Shown here in pieces: positions 26,555 to 36,703 of a stretch of DNA of 64,000 bases (its first letter is position 1; each line of letters begins with the position of its first letter). This DNA comes from Marinobacter maritimus (GTDB lineage Bacteria; Pseudomonadota; Gammaproteobacteria; Pseudomonadales; Oleiphilaceae), in contig NZ_VCGW01000001.1 of assembly GCF_007671675.1 (NCBI RefSeq), positions 372,001 to 436,000 on the forward strand, written 5' to 3'. The translations under genes were made by a program, and so were the position numbers. The notes beneath the pieces were generated by a model that was not told the origin of the DNA, ran no database searches, and worked only from the letters and a program-made list of their open reading frames with translations.

Positions 26555-27583
26555 TTAAACAGCGGACGCCCGGAACTCTCCGGGCGTCTTTCCCGCTACC
26601 GCTTTGAATTTACGGTGAAACGAGGTGGTTTCGCTGTACCCCAGTCGCAATGCAATGTCTGGAATGGTCAGGTCGCTGTTCAGCAGATAATCCTCCGCCA
26701 TTGTCTGGCGAACCTCATCCAGCAATTTTTGATAAGAAACGCCTTCCTGGTTTAGTTTTCTTTGCAGAGTTCGACTCGTAACGTCCAGATCGTCCGCCAC
26801 CATATCTTGCCGGGTTATGCCCTGCATCAGTTGTTGCTGAATGCTGTCTTTCACCCGGGAAGTGAGATCAGTGTCTGTGTCCAGCTTATCCAGTGAGGCC
26901 AGCTGGGTGAGGGCATGCGTCTCGAGGGTTTTGCGCAGCATGGGGTCTGGCTGGCGCAGGCGGGTATCGAGTAGCTCCTGTTTGAGCATAATGGAGTCTT
27001 CATTCGCGCCAAACTGAATCGGGCAGTTCCAGCGGTTGTGATAAGCCTGTTCCAGCTCGGCGCCGGGCGAAGCTCGTTGCAGGCGAACGCTGGTAGGGGA
27101 GGCCGCGGTGTCGTCGGCCAGCCAGCGCGCATAGTTCACCCAGGAGGCGAATACGTTATCGACCACTTGCGGTCGCACCACGGGGTCATCGTAGTTGCAG
27201 CTCCAGGTTAAGGTAATCGACCCCTGCGCTATGGCAAGTCCGGTTGTGCCCATGTCACCCACCAGCTTTTCAAATGGCGCTATTCTGGCGACGGCTTCAC
27301 CCAGGGTGGCGCAGCTCATGGTGATGTAACCCAATACGCTGTAGGAGCCCGGCTGAACGAAGTCGCCGGTTTCCAACCCGAGAATCGGGTTGTTGGTGAG
27401 TTCGCACAACAAGCGGATGAAACGCTGGAACTGCTCGCCATCAATACGACAGTCGTCAGAATCCAGAATATTCTGGTCCAGATTGGTCTGTGCAAAAAGG
27501 GTTGAGATGTCTGTGCCTGCGGATTCGGCTGCGCGAACGTATTGTCGAAGTGCAGCGACGGAGGCAGTTCCAAGGTTCTTCAT
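26555..27583 (-). CDS. AraC family regulator with arabinose-binding-type N-terminal domain
   Basis: The 342-residue protein has the Arabinose_bd-type sensor domain in the first 200 residues (NPILGLETGDFVQPGSYSVLGYITMSC) and a C-terminal AraC double helix-turn-helix (VADDLDVTSRTLQRKL and IPDIALRLGYSETTSFHRKFKAVAGKTPGEFR). This is the OruR/ArgR-like architecture that regulates amino-acid or lipid catabolism genes. I start at ATG 27583; the frame continues upstream to 27670 but the extra 29 residues are not family-like. Effector and targets are unknown. Confidence 0.88.
   Translation of the reverse strand: MKNLGTASVAALRQYVRAAESAGTDISTLFAQTNLDQNILDSDDCRIDGEQFQRFIRLLCELTNNPILGLETGDFVQPGSYSVLGYITMSCATLGEAVARIAPFEKLVGDMGTTGLAIAQGSITLTWSCNYDDPVVRPQVVDNVFASWVNYARWLADDTAASPTSVRLQRASPGAELEQAYHNRWNCPIQFGANEDSIMLKQELLDTRLRQPDPMLRKTLETHALTQLASLDKLDTDTDLTSRVKDSIQQQLMQGITRQDMVADDLDVTSRTLQRKLNQEGVSYQKLLDEVRQTMAEDYLLNSDLTIPDIALRLGYSETTSFHRKFKAVAGKTPGEFRASAV
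26565..26592 (+). terminator. Hairpin after argG inside the 3' end of the AraC gene
   Basis: A perfect 10-bp stem GACGCCCGGA with loop ACTC and TCCGGGCGTC is followed by a short T-rich run. It lies 32 bases after the argG stop but within the last codons of the convergent regulator. Confidence 0.6.
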
Positions 27584-27886
27584 GGTGACAGCGCAGTTGT
27601 TAGATGTTTTGGCTGGAGTATAACGGAAGTTGTGCCTGAGAACTTTATAGAAGGCTTTGCGTGGGTACAAAAAAACAAAAAGGCCAGCTAAAGAGCTGGC
27701 CTGAAAAGAACAACGAAAGTGCCTGAAAATTCGTTAATTCAATGGATTTCCCATTTGGTGGCGGAGGTACAACACGGCTCCTCCGCCATGGGGGATACTG
27801 CTTAAATCCACAATGTCAGAATAGGCCGTTTGTTGTGCTGTGTCTGTGCGAGATGTGTGTCTCAGTGTTACGGATTGTTGGTTCGC
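27584..27886. other. Intergenic region between two minus-strand genes
   Basis: About 300 bases hold the terminator at 27669-27702 and one further 8-bp hairpin (GGCGGAGG at 27760-27767 with CCTCCGCC at 27780-27787). The promoter of the AraC gene is expected here. No convincing small gene is seen. Confidence 0.5.
27669..27702 (-). terminator. Rho-independent terminator of the REC-GGDEF gene
   Basis: Read on the minus strand: 9-bp stem AGGCCAGCT/AGCTGGCCT with a CTTT loop, then a long T-run. It lies about 185 bases after the response regulator stop. Confidence 0.88.
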
Positions 27887-28858
27887 TCAGGCGCTTACGC
27901 CGATCTCTGGTGCGGTCTCGGTAAACCGGCGAGTTTCATAGGCGTCGACCAGTCCATGCACGGAGGCGCGCTCCATATCCTGAATGGACGGCGTTCCGTT
28001 TTGAGCATCGGCTTTGCAAAGCACCATGCCGGCTTCTACAGAAATATACCCGGCCGTGGTTTTCAGCGCCTTGTGGTTGATGCCGTCAAACAGCCGGCGA
28101 AATGCGGTTGTGGTGCAGTGATCGCTGTTCGGGAAATAGGCAATGATCGCAAATTGATTATCACCGACCCGGCACAGAACATCGATAGGGCGAATCAGGG
28201 CGCTGAGCCTGCGCGCAATGCCCACCGACAATTCATTCATCACGGTGTGTGGGTGCTTGCGTTTGAGTTCCTGCCAGTTGCGAATGCCACAGAGTACGTA
28301 AGCCGAGGCGCCGCCCCGGGATTCAGCATGGCGCAGCATTTTGGCCAGCCGGTCCCGGCCATAACGATTGTTGCAAAGCCCGGTTTCAAGGTCGATGATG
28401 TTGCTGGATTCCAGCTCCCGATTATTCTCGATCAGCAGGGCGTTAGCGCGTAGCAGGGTGTTCTGGCGATCTGCCATGCGATCCGCGGCGAAAATCCGGG
28501 GGATCAGCTGTTTGGTCATGTCGGATTTGTAAACGAAATCATCCACGCCCCGGTCAAACGCTTCCGCTAAAGCGGCAACACTCTCCCGGGCGGTCAGCAG
28601 CATCACATAGGTGTAGTGGTTATTCTGCTCATCCTGTTGGCGTACCTGGTCGGTCAACGCCAGCCCGTCCATTTCCGGCATCAGCCAGTCGGCGATCAGT
28701 ACACTTACTGGACGCTGTTCCATCAGCGCGAGAGCAGCCAGTGCGTCATTTGCGATACGTACGTCGCGATAACCGGCATTTCGTAAGGTACGGCCAACCA
28801 CCATACTGCTGAATTTCGCGTCGTCTACTACAAGTATTGGAAGGTCCAGGTTTGGCAT
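27887..28858 (-). CDS. Response regulator with degenerate GGDEF domain
   Basis: The 323-residue protein has a receiver domain at about 6-130 (acidic VVDDAKFS, phosphoacceptor Asp in LIADWLMPEMDG near 58, Lys in VYKSD) followed by a GGDEF-type domain from about 155. The catalytic signature is replaced by VGDNQF, and the preceding region lacks the usual substrate-binding residues (NRYGRDRLAKML instead of a normal TGLLNRR block). Cyclase activity is therefore unlikely; it may bind c-di-GMP or a partner. The gene is a single transcription unit with a terminator. Confidence 0.85.
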   Translation of the reverse strand: MPNLDLPILVVDDAKFSSMVVGRTLRNAGYRDVRIANDALAALALMEQRPVSVLIADWLMPEMDGLALTDQVRQQDEQNNHYTYVMLLTARESVAALAEAFDRGVDDFVYKSDMTKQLIPRIFAADRMADRQNTLLRANALLIENNRELESSNIIDLETGLCNNRYGRDRLAKMLRHAESRGGASAYVLCGIRNWQELKRKHPHTVMNELSVGIARRLSALIRPIDVLCRVGDNQFAIIAYFPNSDHCTTTAFRRLFDGINHKALKTTAGYISVEAGMVLCKADAQNGTPSIQDMERASVHGLVDAYETRRFTETAPEIGVSA

Positions 28859-28974
28859 GATTGTCTACTTTTTACAGTCCATTGTCGGATGCGGCGATTA
28901 CCGGGGCTTGGTATGCTTGCCTCTACTTTTAAAGTCGACAGTATACTCGCTACAGCGCCAGGAGAATAACGAAC

Positions 28975-29457
28975 ATGCCCTCTTTTGACATTGTTTCTGA
29001 AATTGATATGCACGAAGTCACCAATGCGGTAGATAAAGCCAGGAAAGATCTTGGCAACCGCTGGGATTTCAAAAACGTAGATGCCGATATCGAGCAGGAT
29101 GATAAAGGCGTAACGGTCAGTGCTGAGCAGGAGTTCCAACTGGAGCAGTTGATCGACATATTACGCATGGCGTTTGCCAGCCGCGATATTGATGGTCGCG
29201 CGCTTTCCGAGAGCGGCGAAAGCAAGTCCGGCAAGTTGGTGAAGCAGCATTTCGTGCTGAAGCAGGGCCTTGAAACTGATATGGCGAAAAAAATCGTGAA
29301 GATGATCAAAGACGCCAAGCTGAAAGTACAAACCAGCATCCAGGGCGACAAGGTTCGTGTAACCGGCAAAAAGCGGGACGATCTGCAAACAGCCATTGCC
29401 CTGCTGCGTGAGTCCGAGCTCGACGTTCCACTCCAGTTCAATAATTTCCGCGACTGA
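28975..29457 (+). CDS. yajQ: YajQ family nucleotide-binding protein
   Basis: This 160-residue protein matches YajQ over its full length, from MPSFDIVSEIDMHEVTNAVDKARKDL to the C-terminal LPLQFNNFRD-like end. Members bind c-di-GMP in some species and have two ferredoxin-like folds. It precedes the permease gene by about 50 bases on the same strand, and fits a window already rich in c-di-GMP proteins. Confidence 0.95.
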   Translation: MPSFDIVSEIDMHEVTNAVDKARKDLGNRWDFKNVDADIEQDDKGVTVSAEQEFQLEQLIDILRMAFASRDIDGRALSESGESKSGKLVKQHFVLKQGLETDMAKKIVKMIKDAKLKVQTSIQGDKVRVTGKKRDDLQTAIALLRESELDVPLQFNNFRD

Positions 29458-29508
29458 TCCGGAGGCTCCACCATCTCAACCGGCAACCGCCTGGTCCTGA
29501 TCCGGGAC

Positions 29509-30882
29509 ATGCTTTACACCTACACTCGCTGGCAGGTGATCGCTCTGCTGTTCCTTGGCTTTTCAGCCGGGTTGCCGTTTTTGCTGGTGTTCTCCACGTT
29601 AAACGCGCGCCTTGCGGACGTTGGTGTGGAAACCGCCACCATCGGGTTTTTTAGCTGGCTGGGGATAACCTATTCCATCAAGGTGTTCTGGGCGCCGGTG
29701 GTCGACCGCTTGAAACTGCCGATATTGGACAGGCTGCTTGGGAAACGCCGGAGCTGGATACTGCTGGCGCAGGTTGGTATTGCGACAGGCCTCTACCTGA
29801 TGGCCCATGTGGACGCCATCGCAGTACCTGAAACCATGGCACTTTGCGGGCTACTGGTAGCGTTTTCCTCCGCAACCCAGGATGTGGCCATTGATGCCTA
29901 TCGCATTGAGATAGCTGAAGAGCGGCTCCAGGCAGCCTTGGCCGCGACTTATATTTTCGGGTATCGCCTGGCCTTGTTGGTTGCCGGAGCTGGCGCTCTG
30001 TATCTGGCAGAGTTCTGGTCCTGGCAGGTGTCCTACGAGGTTATGGCGGCACTGGTGGGTGTTGGCGCATTAACTGTTCTGGTTGTTCGGGAGCCTGCGG
30101 TAAATCATTTTTCGATTGCTCAGGACATTGCGCACAAAGTCGAGCAGGAAGCCGCGAAGCGTACCCACCTCGGCCCCCGAGTGGCGCGCTTTGCCGGGTG
30201 GTTTTATGCCGCCGTAGCAGGGCCTTTCCTGGATTTTTTCCGGCGCTATAAAGAGCTTTCCATTGCGATTCTGGTGATGGTGGCGGTTTACCGCATTTCT
30301 GATATCGCCATGGGCGTGATGGCCAATCCGTTCTATCTGGATTTTATGGGATTCAGCAAAACCGAGGTTGCGGACGTCACCAAGATCTTTGGATTCTTCA
30401 TGACTATCGCCGGCTCCCTGGCTGGTGGCGTTCTGGTTGTGCGCTATGGCACGAGGAAGATTCTGCTGGTTGGTGCGATCATGACTGCGGCCACGAATCT
30501 TCTGTTTGTGTTTCTGGCTCAGTATCCGCCCAACCTGGTCACACTTGCGGCGGTGGTGAGTGCTGATAACCTCAGCGGTGGCATTGCCAACGTGGCCTTG
30601 ATTGCCTGGCTTTCGAGCATGACCAGCGCGTCTTTTACAGCGACACAGTATGCGCTGTTCAGTTCTCTGATGACGCTGCCCGGAAAGTTCCTGGGCGGCT
30701 TTTCAGGCATGGTGGTTGCGGGCTTCGGCTATGCGGAGTTCTTTCTCGTTGCCGGGTTGATGGGGATTCCCGCGATTCTTTTGGCCCTGTTCCTGATTCG
30801 CCAGGGCGACAGGCTGGATGCGTTGGCGCCCGACCACTCAGGCAACGACAGCGCAGACGCCGGGCAGGCAGCAAGCGGATAA
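29509..30882 (+). CDS. AmpG-like MFS permease
   Basis: The 457-residue protein has about 12 membrane segments and the AmpG-type N-terminus (FLGFSAGLPFLLVFSTLNARLADVGVETATIGFFSWLGITYSIKVFWAPVVDRL). The family imports anhydro-muropeptides for cell-wall recycling, although AmpG-like proteins with other substrates exist. The stop is five bases before the alkyltransferase-like gene, so the two are probably co-transcribed. Confidence 0.85.
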   Translation: MLYTYTRWQVIALLFLGFSAGLPFLLVFSTLNARLADVGVETATIGFFSWLGITYSIKVFWAPVVDRLKLPILDRLLGKRRSWILLAQVGIATGLYLMAHVDAIAVPETMALCGLLVAFSSATQDVAIDAYRIEIAEERLQAALAATYIFGYRLALLVAGAGALYLAEFWSWQVSYEVMAALVGVGALTVLVVREPAVNHFSIAQDIAHKVEQEAAKRTHLGPRVARFAGWFYAAVAGPFLDFFRRYKELSIAILVMVAVYRISDIAMGVMANPFYLDFMGFSKTEVADVTKIFGFFMTIAGSLAGGVLVVRYGTRKILLVGAIMTAATNLLFVFLAQYPPNLVTLAAVVSADNLSGGIANVALIAWLSSMTSASFTATQYALFSSLMTLPGKFLGGFSGMVVAGFGYAEFFLVAGLMGIPAILLALFLIRQGDRLDALAPDHSGNDSADAGQAASG

Positions 30883-30887
30883 AGCGT

Positions 30888-31193
30888 ATGGAACCGGGAA
30901 AAGATCAGAAAATCTGGCAGGTTGTGCTCGCAATTCCACCGGGAAAGGTTGCGAGCTACGGCCAGGTTGCCGAAATGGCCGGCCTGGGTCGCCAGGCCCG
31001 CTACATCGGCAGGGCGCTCGGCAAGCTTCCGAGGGGCCATTCAGTGCCTTGGTATCGGGTTATCCGCAGCAACGGCCAAATAGCCTTCCCGAAAGGCTCC
31101 GAGACTTACTGCAAGCAGGTCGGCTTACTGGAAGCCGAGGGCGTGGAAGTGGTCAACGGCCGGGTGGCTATGCGCCGGTTTCGGTGGCAATAA
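30888..31193 (+). CDS. Alkyltransferase-like protein (MGMT family)
   Basis: The 101-residue protein has the O6-alkylguanine transferase DNA-binding fold but reads PWYRVIRS where active transferases have PCHRV, so the alkyl-accepting Cys is replaced by Trp. This is the mark of ATL proteins, which bind O6-alkylguanine and hand the lesion to nucleotide excision repair. Other family features are present: GKVASYGQVAEMAG and ARYIGRALGKLP. Confidence 0.93.
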   Translation: MEPGKDQKIWQVVLAIPPGKVASYGQVAEMAGLGRQARYIGRALGKLPRGHSVPWYRVIRSNGQIAFPKGSETYCKQVGLLEAEGVEVVNGRVAMRRFRWQ

Positions 31194-31219
31194 AGAGCCA
31201 GGTCAGGCCTGGCTCTCTT
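31194..31219. terminator. Hairpin between ATL gene and convergent SDR gene
   Basis: Stem AGAGCCAGG with CCTGGCTCT and a five-base loop, starting at the stop codon of the ATL gene. The T-run is weak (CTTATGCTTTT). Confidence 0.65.
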
Positions 31220-31238
31220 ATGCTTTTAGAGCCCTGTG

Positions 31239-32000
31239 CTAGAGCCGCATTGCGCCGTCTACTTCGATCATGCGGCCGGATAAGTAGTCGTTTTCCAGGA
31301 TAAAGGCTACAGTCGAAGCGATTTCTTCAGGTTTGCCCATTCGTTTAAGAGGGATGCCTGCAATCAGTTTCTCAAGCACTTCGGGCCTCATCGACCCGGT
31401 CATTTCGGTTCCCACGAACCCCGGAGCAATGCCCATGCAGCGGATGCCATAGCGTGCAAGCTCTTTTGCCCACACTGGTACCAGTGCAGAGATGCCCGCT
31501 TTAGCCGCAGAGTAGTTGCTCTGGCCCACGTTGCCAGCACGGGAAATGGAAGCGATGTTGATGATCACGCCTTTGCTGTCGCTATTGATCATATGAGTGG
31601 CTGCTTCGCGGCCGCACAGGAAAACACCTGTGAGGTTGACGTCGATAACGGACTGCCACTGGGATAGCTCCATGCGCTTCACAATCTGGCCGTCTTTCAC
31701 CTTTACCAGCAGGCCATCGCGCAGTATGCCAGCGTTGTTAACCAAGCCATTCAGCTGCCCGAAATCCTCTACGATGGCGGCAAAGGTTTTCTCTACTTCG
31801 TCTTCTTTTGCCACGTTACACACGTAGGTTTTTGCCTCGCTACCGGCTTCTTTACAGGCTGCGGCGGCTTCTTCAAGTTTCTCTGGCGCCAGGTCAATCA
31901 GTGCCAGCCTTACGCCTCTTGCGGCAAGATATTCTGCCATGGCGCGGCCCAGTCCCTGACCACCTCCGGTAATCGCAACTACGGAATCTTGAAGTTTCAT
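31239..32000 (-). CDS. SDR family oxidoreductase, FabG-like
   Basis: The 253-residue protein has the cofactor motif ITGGGQGLG, NNAG in LVNNAGILRDG, and the catalytic Ser-Tyr-Lys in INIASISRAGNVGQSNYSAAKAG. It ends with GRMIEVDGAMRL. Such proteins reduce 3-oxoacyl thioesters or other carbonyls with NAD(P)H. It is not next to fatty-acid genes, so the substrate is open. Confidence 0.9.
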   Translation of the reverse strand: MKLQDSVVAITGGGQGLGRAMAEYLAARGVRLALIDLAPEKLEEAAAACKEAGSEAKTYVCNVAKEDEVEKTFAAIVEDFGQLNGLVNNAGILRDGLLVKVKDGQIVKRMELSQWQSVIDVNLTGVFLCGREAATHMINSDSKGVIINIASISRAGNVGQSNYSAAKAGISALVPVWAKELARYGIRCMGIAPGFVGTEMTGSMRPEVLEKLIAGIPLKRMGKPEEIASTVAFILENDYLSGRMIEVDGAMRL

Positions 32001-32090
32001 GTTTTGCCCTAAATTAATGAGAAAGTGATACTGGAAAGGCTGCGAGTATACCAGACCTTCAGATACCCATATCCAGACCGCGAGAACCTG

Positions 32091-32633
32091 ATGTCTATAT
32101 TATTGTTTGTATTCATTATTATGCCGATCGCCGAAATGGCGGTGCTCATTCAGGTAGGAGGCATGATTGGTGTGTTCAACACCATCGGCTTCGTACTGTT
32201 GACGGCGGTTGTTGGCGCCTGGCTGCTGCGCCAGCAAGGCCTGGCAACACTGCTCAAAGCCAATCAGCGCCTGAATAGCGGCGAGCTGCCCGCAAAAGAA
32301 GTTGCCGAAGGCCTTATTCTCGCGGTTGGTGGCGTGCTTCTGCTCACCCCCGGGTTTATCACCGATACCATTGGATTTTTCTGCCTCATTCCGTTTACCC
32401 GTCACTGGCTGGCTGCCCAGGCGCTCAAGCGCATGGTTGCGTCAAGCAAGAGCGGTGGGTTTTATTTCCGTGCCGGCGGAGGCCGAAATCCGTTCGGACA
32501 GGAGCCCTTTGGGGATCGCGATAACCCGTTTGGTCGCCAGAGCCCGTTTGACCGTGATAGCAACGGTGACATCATTGAAGGTGAATATCGGGATGAGACT
32601 AAAACCAGGCACGAGCGCCTTGATAAAAAATGA
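32091..32633 (+). CDS. fxsA: FxsA family membrane protein
   Basis: The 180-residue protein starts at ATG 32091 with the FxsA membrane part (MSILLFVFIIMPIAEMAVLIQVGGMIGVFNT), then GGVLLLTPGFITDTIGFFCLIP, and has a Gly/Asp/Arg-rich C-terminal tail. The frame opens at 32025 but the extra 22 residues are not family-like. fxsA next to groES is a widespread gammaproteobacterial arrangement. Its molecular role is poorly known. Confidence 0.88.
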   Translation: MSILLFVFIIMPIAEMAVLIQVGGMIGVFNTIGFVLLTAVVGAWLLRQQGLATLLKANQRLNSGELPAKEVAEGLILAVGGVLLLTPGFITDTIGFFCLIPFTRHWLAAQALKRMVASSKSGGFYFRAGGGRNPFGQEPFGDRDNPFGRQSPFDRDSNGDIIEGEYRDETKTRHERLDKK

Positions 32634-32653
32634 AAAGATTTATGAGGCTGGGT

Positions 32654-32681
32654 GTTGAAAACCCCGGTGCCAGCCCCACAT
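32654..32681 (+). promoter_or_regulatory. Sigma-32 heat-shock promoter of groESL
   Basis: GTTGAAA, a 13-base spacer and CCCCACAT match the RpoH consensus CTTGAAA-N13-CCCCAT. It is about 145 bases upstream of groES. No CIRCE repeat is present. Confidence 0.85.
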
Positions 32682-32825
32682 AGATCTCACAAGTTCGCCG
32701 CAGGCTGATATCAGCTGAAAACAGCAGGTTAGAAGCCGGGCAATTTTGTCGGATTGAAACAACAATCCGACCATCAACAGCAAATGTCATTGCCACATTA
32801 ATCTGACTATTGGAGAAGCCGAGCA

Positions 32826-33113
32826 ATGAAGATCCGTCCGCTACACGATCGTGTCGTTGTACGCCGTAAAGAAGAAGAAGAGAAAACTGCAGGTGGCATC
32901 GTGCTGCCGGGTAATGCCAAAGAAAAGCCTTCCCAGGGTGAGGTTATTGCCGTTGGCAATGGTCGCGTTCTGGAAAACGGCGACGTTCGTGCGCTGGCAG
33001 TCAAAGCGGGTGACACCGTGGTTTTTGGCCAGTATGCCGGCAACACCGTGAAAATCGACGGTGAAGAGCTGCTCATCATGAGCGAGAGCGATATTTACGG
33101 CGTGCTTGAGTGA
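32826..33113 (+). CDS. groES: Co-chaperonin GroES
   Basis: The 95-residue protein is full length: [29 protein letters not shown], with the mobile loop, and a C-terminal [17 protein letters not shown]. It caps the GroEL ring. It is preceded by a sigma-32 promoter and followed by groEL after 78 bases. Confidence 0.98.
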   Translation: MKIRPLHDRVVVRRKEEEEKTAGGIVLPGNAKEKPSQGEVIAVGNGRVLENGDVRALAVKAGDTVVFGQYAGNTVKIDGEELLIMSESDIYGVLE

Positions 33114-33173
33114 TCGCTGAAGCAATTCGCACGAACAGTCATTTATCCGATTGATTCAACGAATTCGGTTTAA

Positions 33174-34844
<1,671 letters not shown>

Positions 34845-34912
34845 TGCCGTTCATACCGAGCTGATTCCGACCACGTCTCGAATTTCCGGGGCGTGGCCTG
34901 ATCTGCCTTGAT

Positions 34913-34960
34913 AAACCTCGCGTTGGTTCTCACTGACGCGGGGTTTTTTTGTTTTTTTCT
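34913..34960 (+). terminator. Rho-independent terminator of groESL
   Basis: Stem CCTCGCGT with ACGCGGGG (one G-U pair) is followed by two T-runs (TTTTTTT and TTTTTTT with one G between). Confidence 0.88.
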
Positions 34961-35022
34961 CATGAACTTGGCTAAGGCGTTTGCTAGACTCGGCTACCGG
35001 TCAACTGTCTGTGTGTAACCGA

Positions 35023-35814
35023 ATGAGTGACGCTGAATCCCAACCTTTTCTACGCCCCGGCAAGCTATTGCTTCTTGTGTTGCTTGGGGTGCTTGTCTAT
35101 CTCGGTGCACTGATCGTTTTTATTCCCGCTGGATGGATCTGGCATCAGGCTTCGCCGCACATTTCTCTCCCACCTCAGGTTCAGGTTCGGCAGGTGGCGG
35201 GTAAGGTCTGGGATGGCGCGGCAGGCGTTGTTGTGGCCGGCTTTCCGATGCGTGTTCAGTGGCAGCTGGGCTGGCCATCTATAACGGCTCTGGAACAGCC
35301 TGTGCGAATTTCCGTGGAATCTCTACAGTCGGCCGTTTCTGGCGATGTTACTGTGGGGTGGCCAGGAAATGGGCGCTTGAACGCAAGCGGCAAGATTGCA
35401 GTAGCGGAGTTTGAAGAACTTATCCGGCGCAGTGGCGGCGCGATGATTGAAGGCGACGTGAGTATTGATCGTCTGCAACTGGAATGGGCAAATGATCGTA
35501 TTGTTCTTGCAGATGGCGTTGGTCGCTGGGCTGGGGGCAGGGTGAGCTGGCCCATCGGCAACCAGACCGGGCAGGCGGAGTTCCCACCCATGCGGGCGAG
35601 TATGGATACCACCGATGGCGGTGTGGCGCTGGTGGTTGCGGAACAGGCGGGCAATGGTCCGGCAGCGGATGCCAGCATTCTCTGGAACGGAATGATGGAA
35701 TTGCGGGTTTACAAGCGCATGATTGATCTTGCCGGCCAGCCCTGGCCGGATTCCGCCAGCCCGGACGATGTTGTGTTCCGTGTAAGACAGCCATTGCTCC
35801 CGGGGGCGCGCTGA
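35023..35814 (+). CDS. gspN: Type II secretion system protein N
   Basis: The 263-residue protein begins MSDAESQPFLRPGK at ATG 35023, has one membrane anchor at about 14-38 and a periplasmic beta-rich domain with the GspN block VAGKVWDGAAGVVVAGFPMRVQWQLGWP. It belongs to the inner-membrane part of the general secretion machinery in some species. Its stop overlaps the gspC start (TGATG). Confidence 0.85.
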   Translation: MSDAESQPFLRPGKLLLLVLLGVLVYLGALIVFIPAGWIWHQASPHISLPPQVQVRQVAGKVWDGAAGVVVAGFPMRVQWQLGWPSITALEQPVRISVESLQSAVSGDVTVGWPGNGRLNASGKIAVAEFEELIRRSGGAMIEGDVSIDRLQLEWANDRIVLADGVGRWAGGRVSWPIGNQTGQAEFPPMRASMDTTDGGVALVVAEQAGNGPAADASILWNGMMELRVYKRMIDLAGQPWPDSASPDDVVFRVRQPLLPGAR

Positions 35815-36671
35815 TGTTTGCCAAGCTGCCCCCTGACACCCAGCATCGGATAGCGAAATTGGTGGCCAACCTGTTGCTTGTGGGGTTGGTGATTTATCTG
35901 GGTGTGGCTATGGCGAAGGTTACCTGGCTTTTTGCCTGGAACGACAAACCAGTTGCAGTCGCACCGGCTGCTGGCGCGTCCCGTGTTTCGGTTGCAGGGG
36001 GCTCCGGCGGCTATCCAATGGCCAGCTACGAACTATTTGGCCGGCCGGAGGTATCGGGAAAGGTGGCCGAGGCCGCCAAGCGTTCGGCGCCAGAGACCGG
36101 GCTAAAGCTAAGGCTTCAAGGTGTTCTGGTAGGACAGCGCCCGGAAGACTCAGGTGCTATAGTGGCCGGCAGCAACGGTGAAACCGCGTGGTACCGGGTA
36201 GGCGATTTGCTGCCAGGCAATGCCGAGTTGGCAGAGGTGGAGCCCGGGCGCATACTGATTCGCCGAGGTGGTCGCTACGAATCACTGACCTTTGAAGAAG
36301 ACGACAGCTCCACAATGGTTGCAGAGGTAGCCCCGGAGCCGGCAGAATCATCACCGGAAGCGTTTCTTGAACGCGCCGGGCAGCAATTGGACAGCGCTGG
36401 TGCTGCGGCATTGACGCCTTATGGTCTTAGCCCCGTTGATGACAGCGGGAGTTCCGGTTATGTATATAACGGTTCCAGTGCCATGCTGAACGCGGTGAAT
36501 CTGAAAGCCGGAGACATAATTACCGCCATCAACGGGCAGCGCCTTGGGGATGTGCAACAGGATCGGTCGCTGTTGGAAAGCTGGCGCGGCCAGGCCAGTC
36601 TGGATATAGAAATTGAGCGTGACGGGTCCATCCTCACGATAAGTTATGCCATACCTGAGCAGTGGCGCTGA
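35814..36671 (+). CDS. gspC: Type II secretion system protein C
   Basis: The 285-residue protein has an N-terminal membrane helix (VANLLLVGLVIYLGVAMAKVTWLF), the homology region (ASYELFGRPEV ... LRLQGVLVGQRPEDSGAIVAGSNGETAWYRVGDLLPG) and a C-terminal PDZ domain from about 190 (YVYNGSSAMLNAVNLKAGDIITAINGQRLGD). GspC joins the inner-membrane platform to the GspD secretin. Confidence 0.93.
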   Translation: MFAKLPPDTQHRIAKLVANLLLVGLVIYLGVAMAKVTWLFAWNDKPVAVAPAAGASRVSVAGGSGGYPMASYELFGRPEVSGKVAEAAKRSAPETGLKLRLQGVLVGQRPEDSGAIVAGSNGETAWYRVGDLLPGNAELAEVEPGRILIRRGGRYESLTFEEDDSSTMVAEVAPEPAESSPEAFLERAGQQLDSAGAAALTPYGLSPVDDSGSSGYVYNGSSAMLNAVNLKAGDIITAINGQRLGDVQQDRSLLESWRGQASLDIEIERDGSILTISYAIPEQWR

Positions 36672-36703
36672 CCGGGTTCATCGATACAGGACGAAATCGC
36701 CAG

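Noticed and set aside
27830..28453. Plus-strand frame of 207 codons opposite the REC-GGDEF gene
   Set aside because: The minus strand carries a clear receiver domain and a terminator; the plus frame has no start signal or family resemblance.
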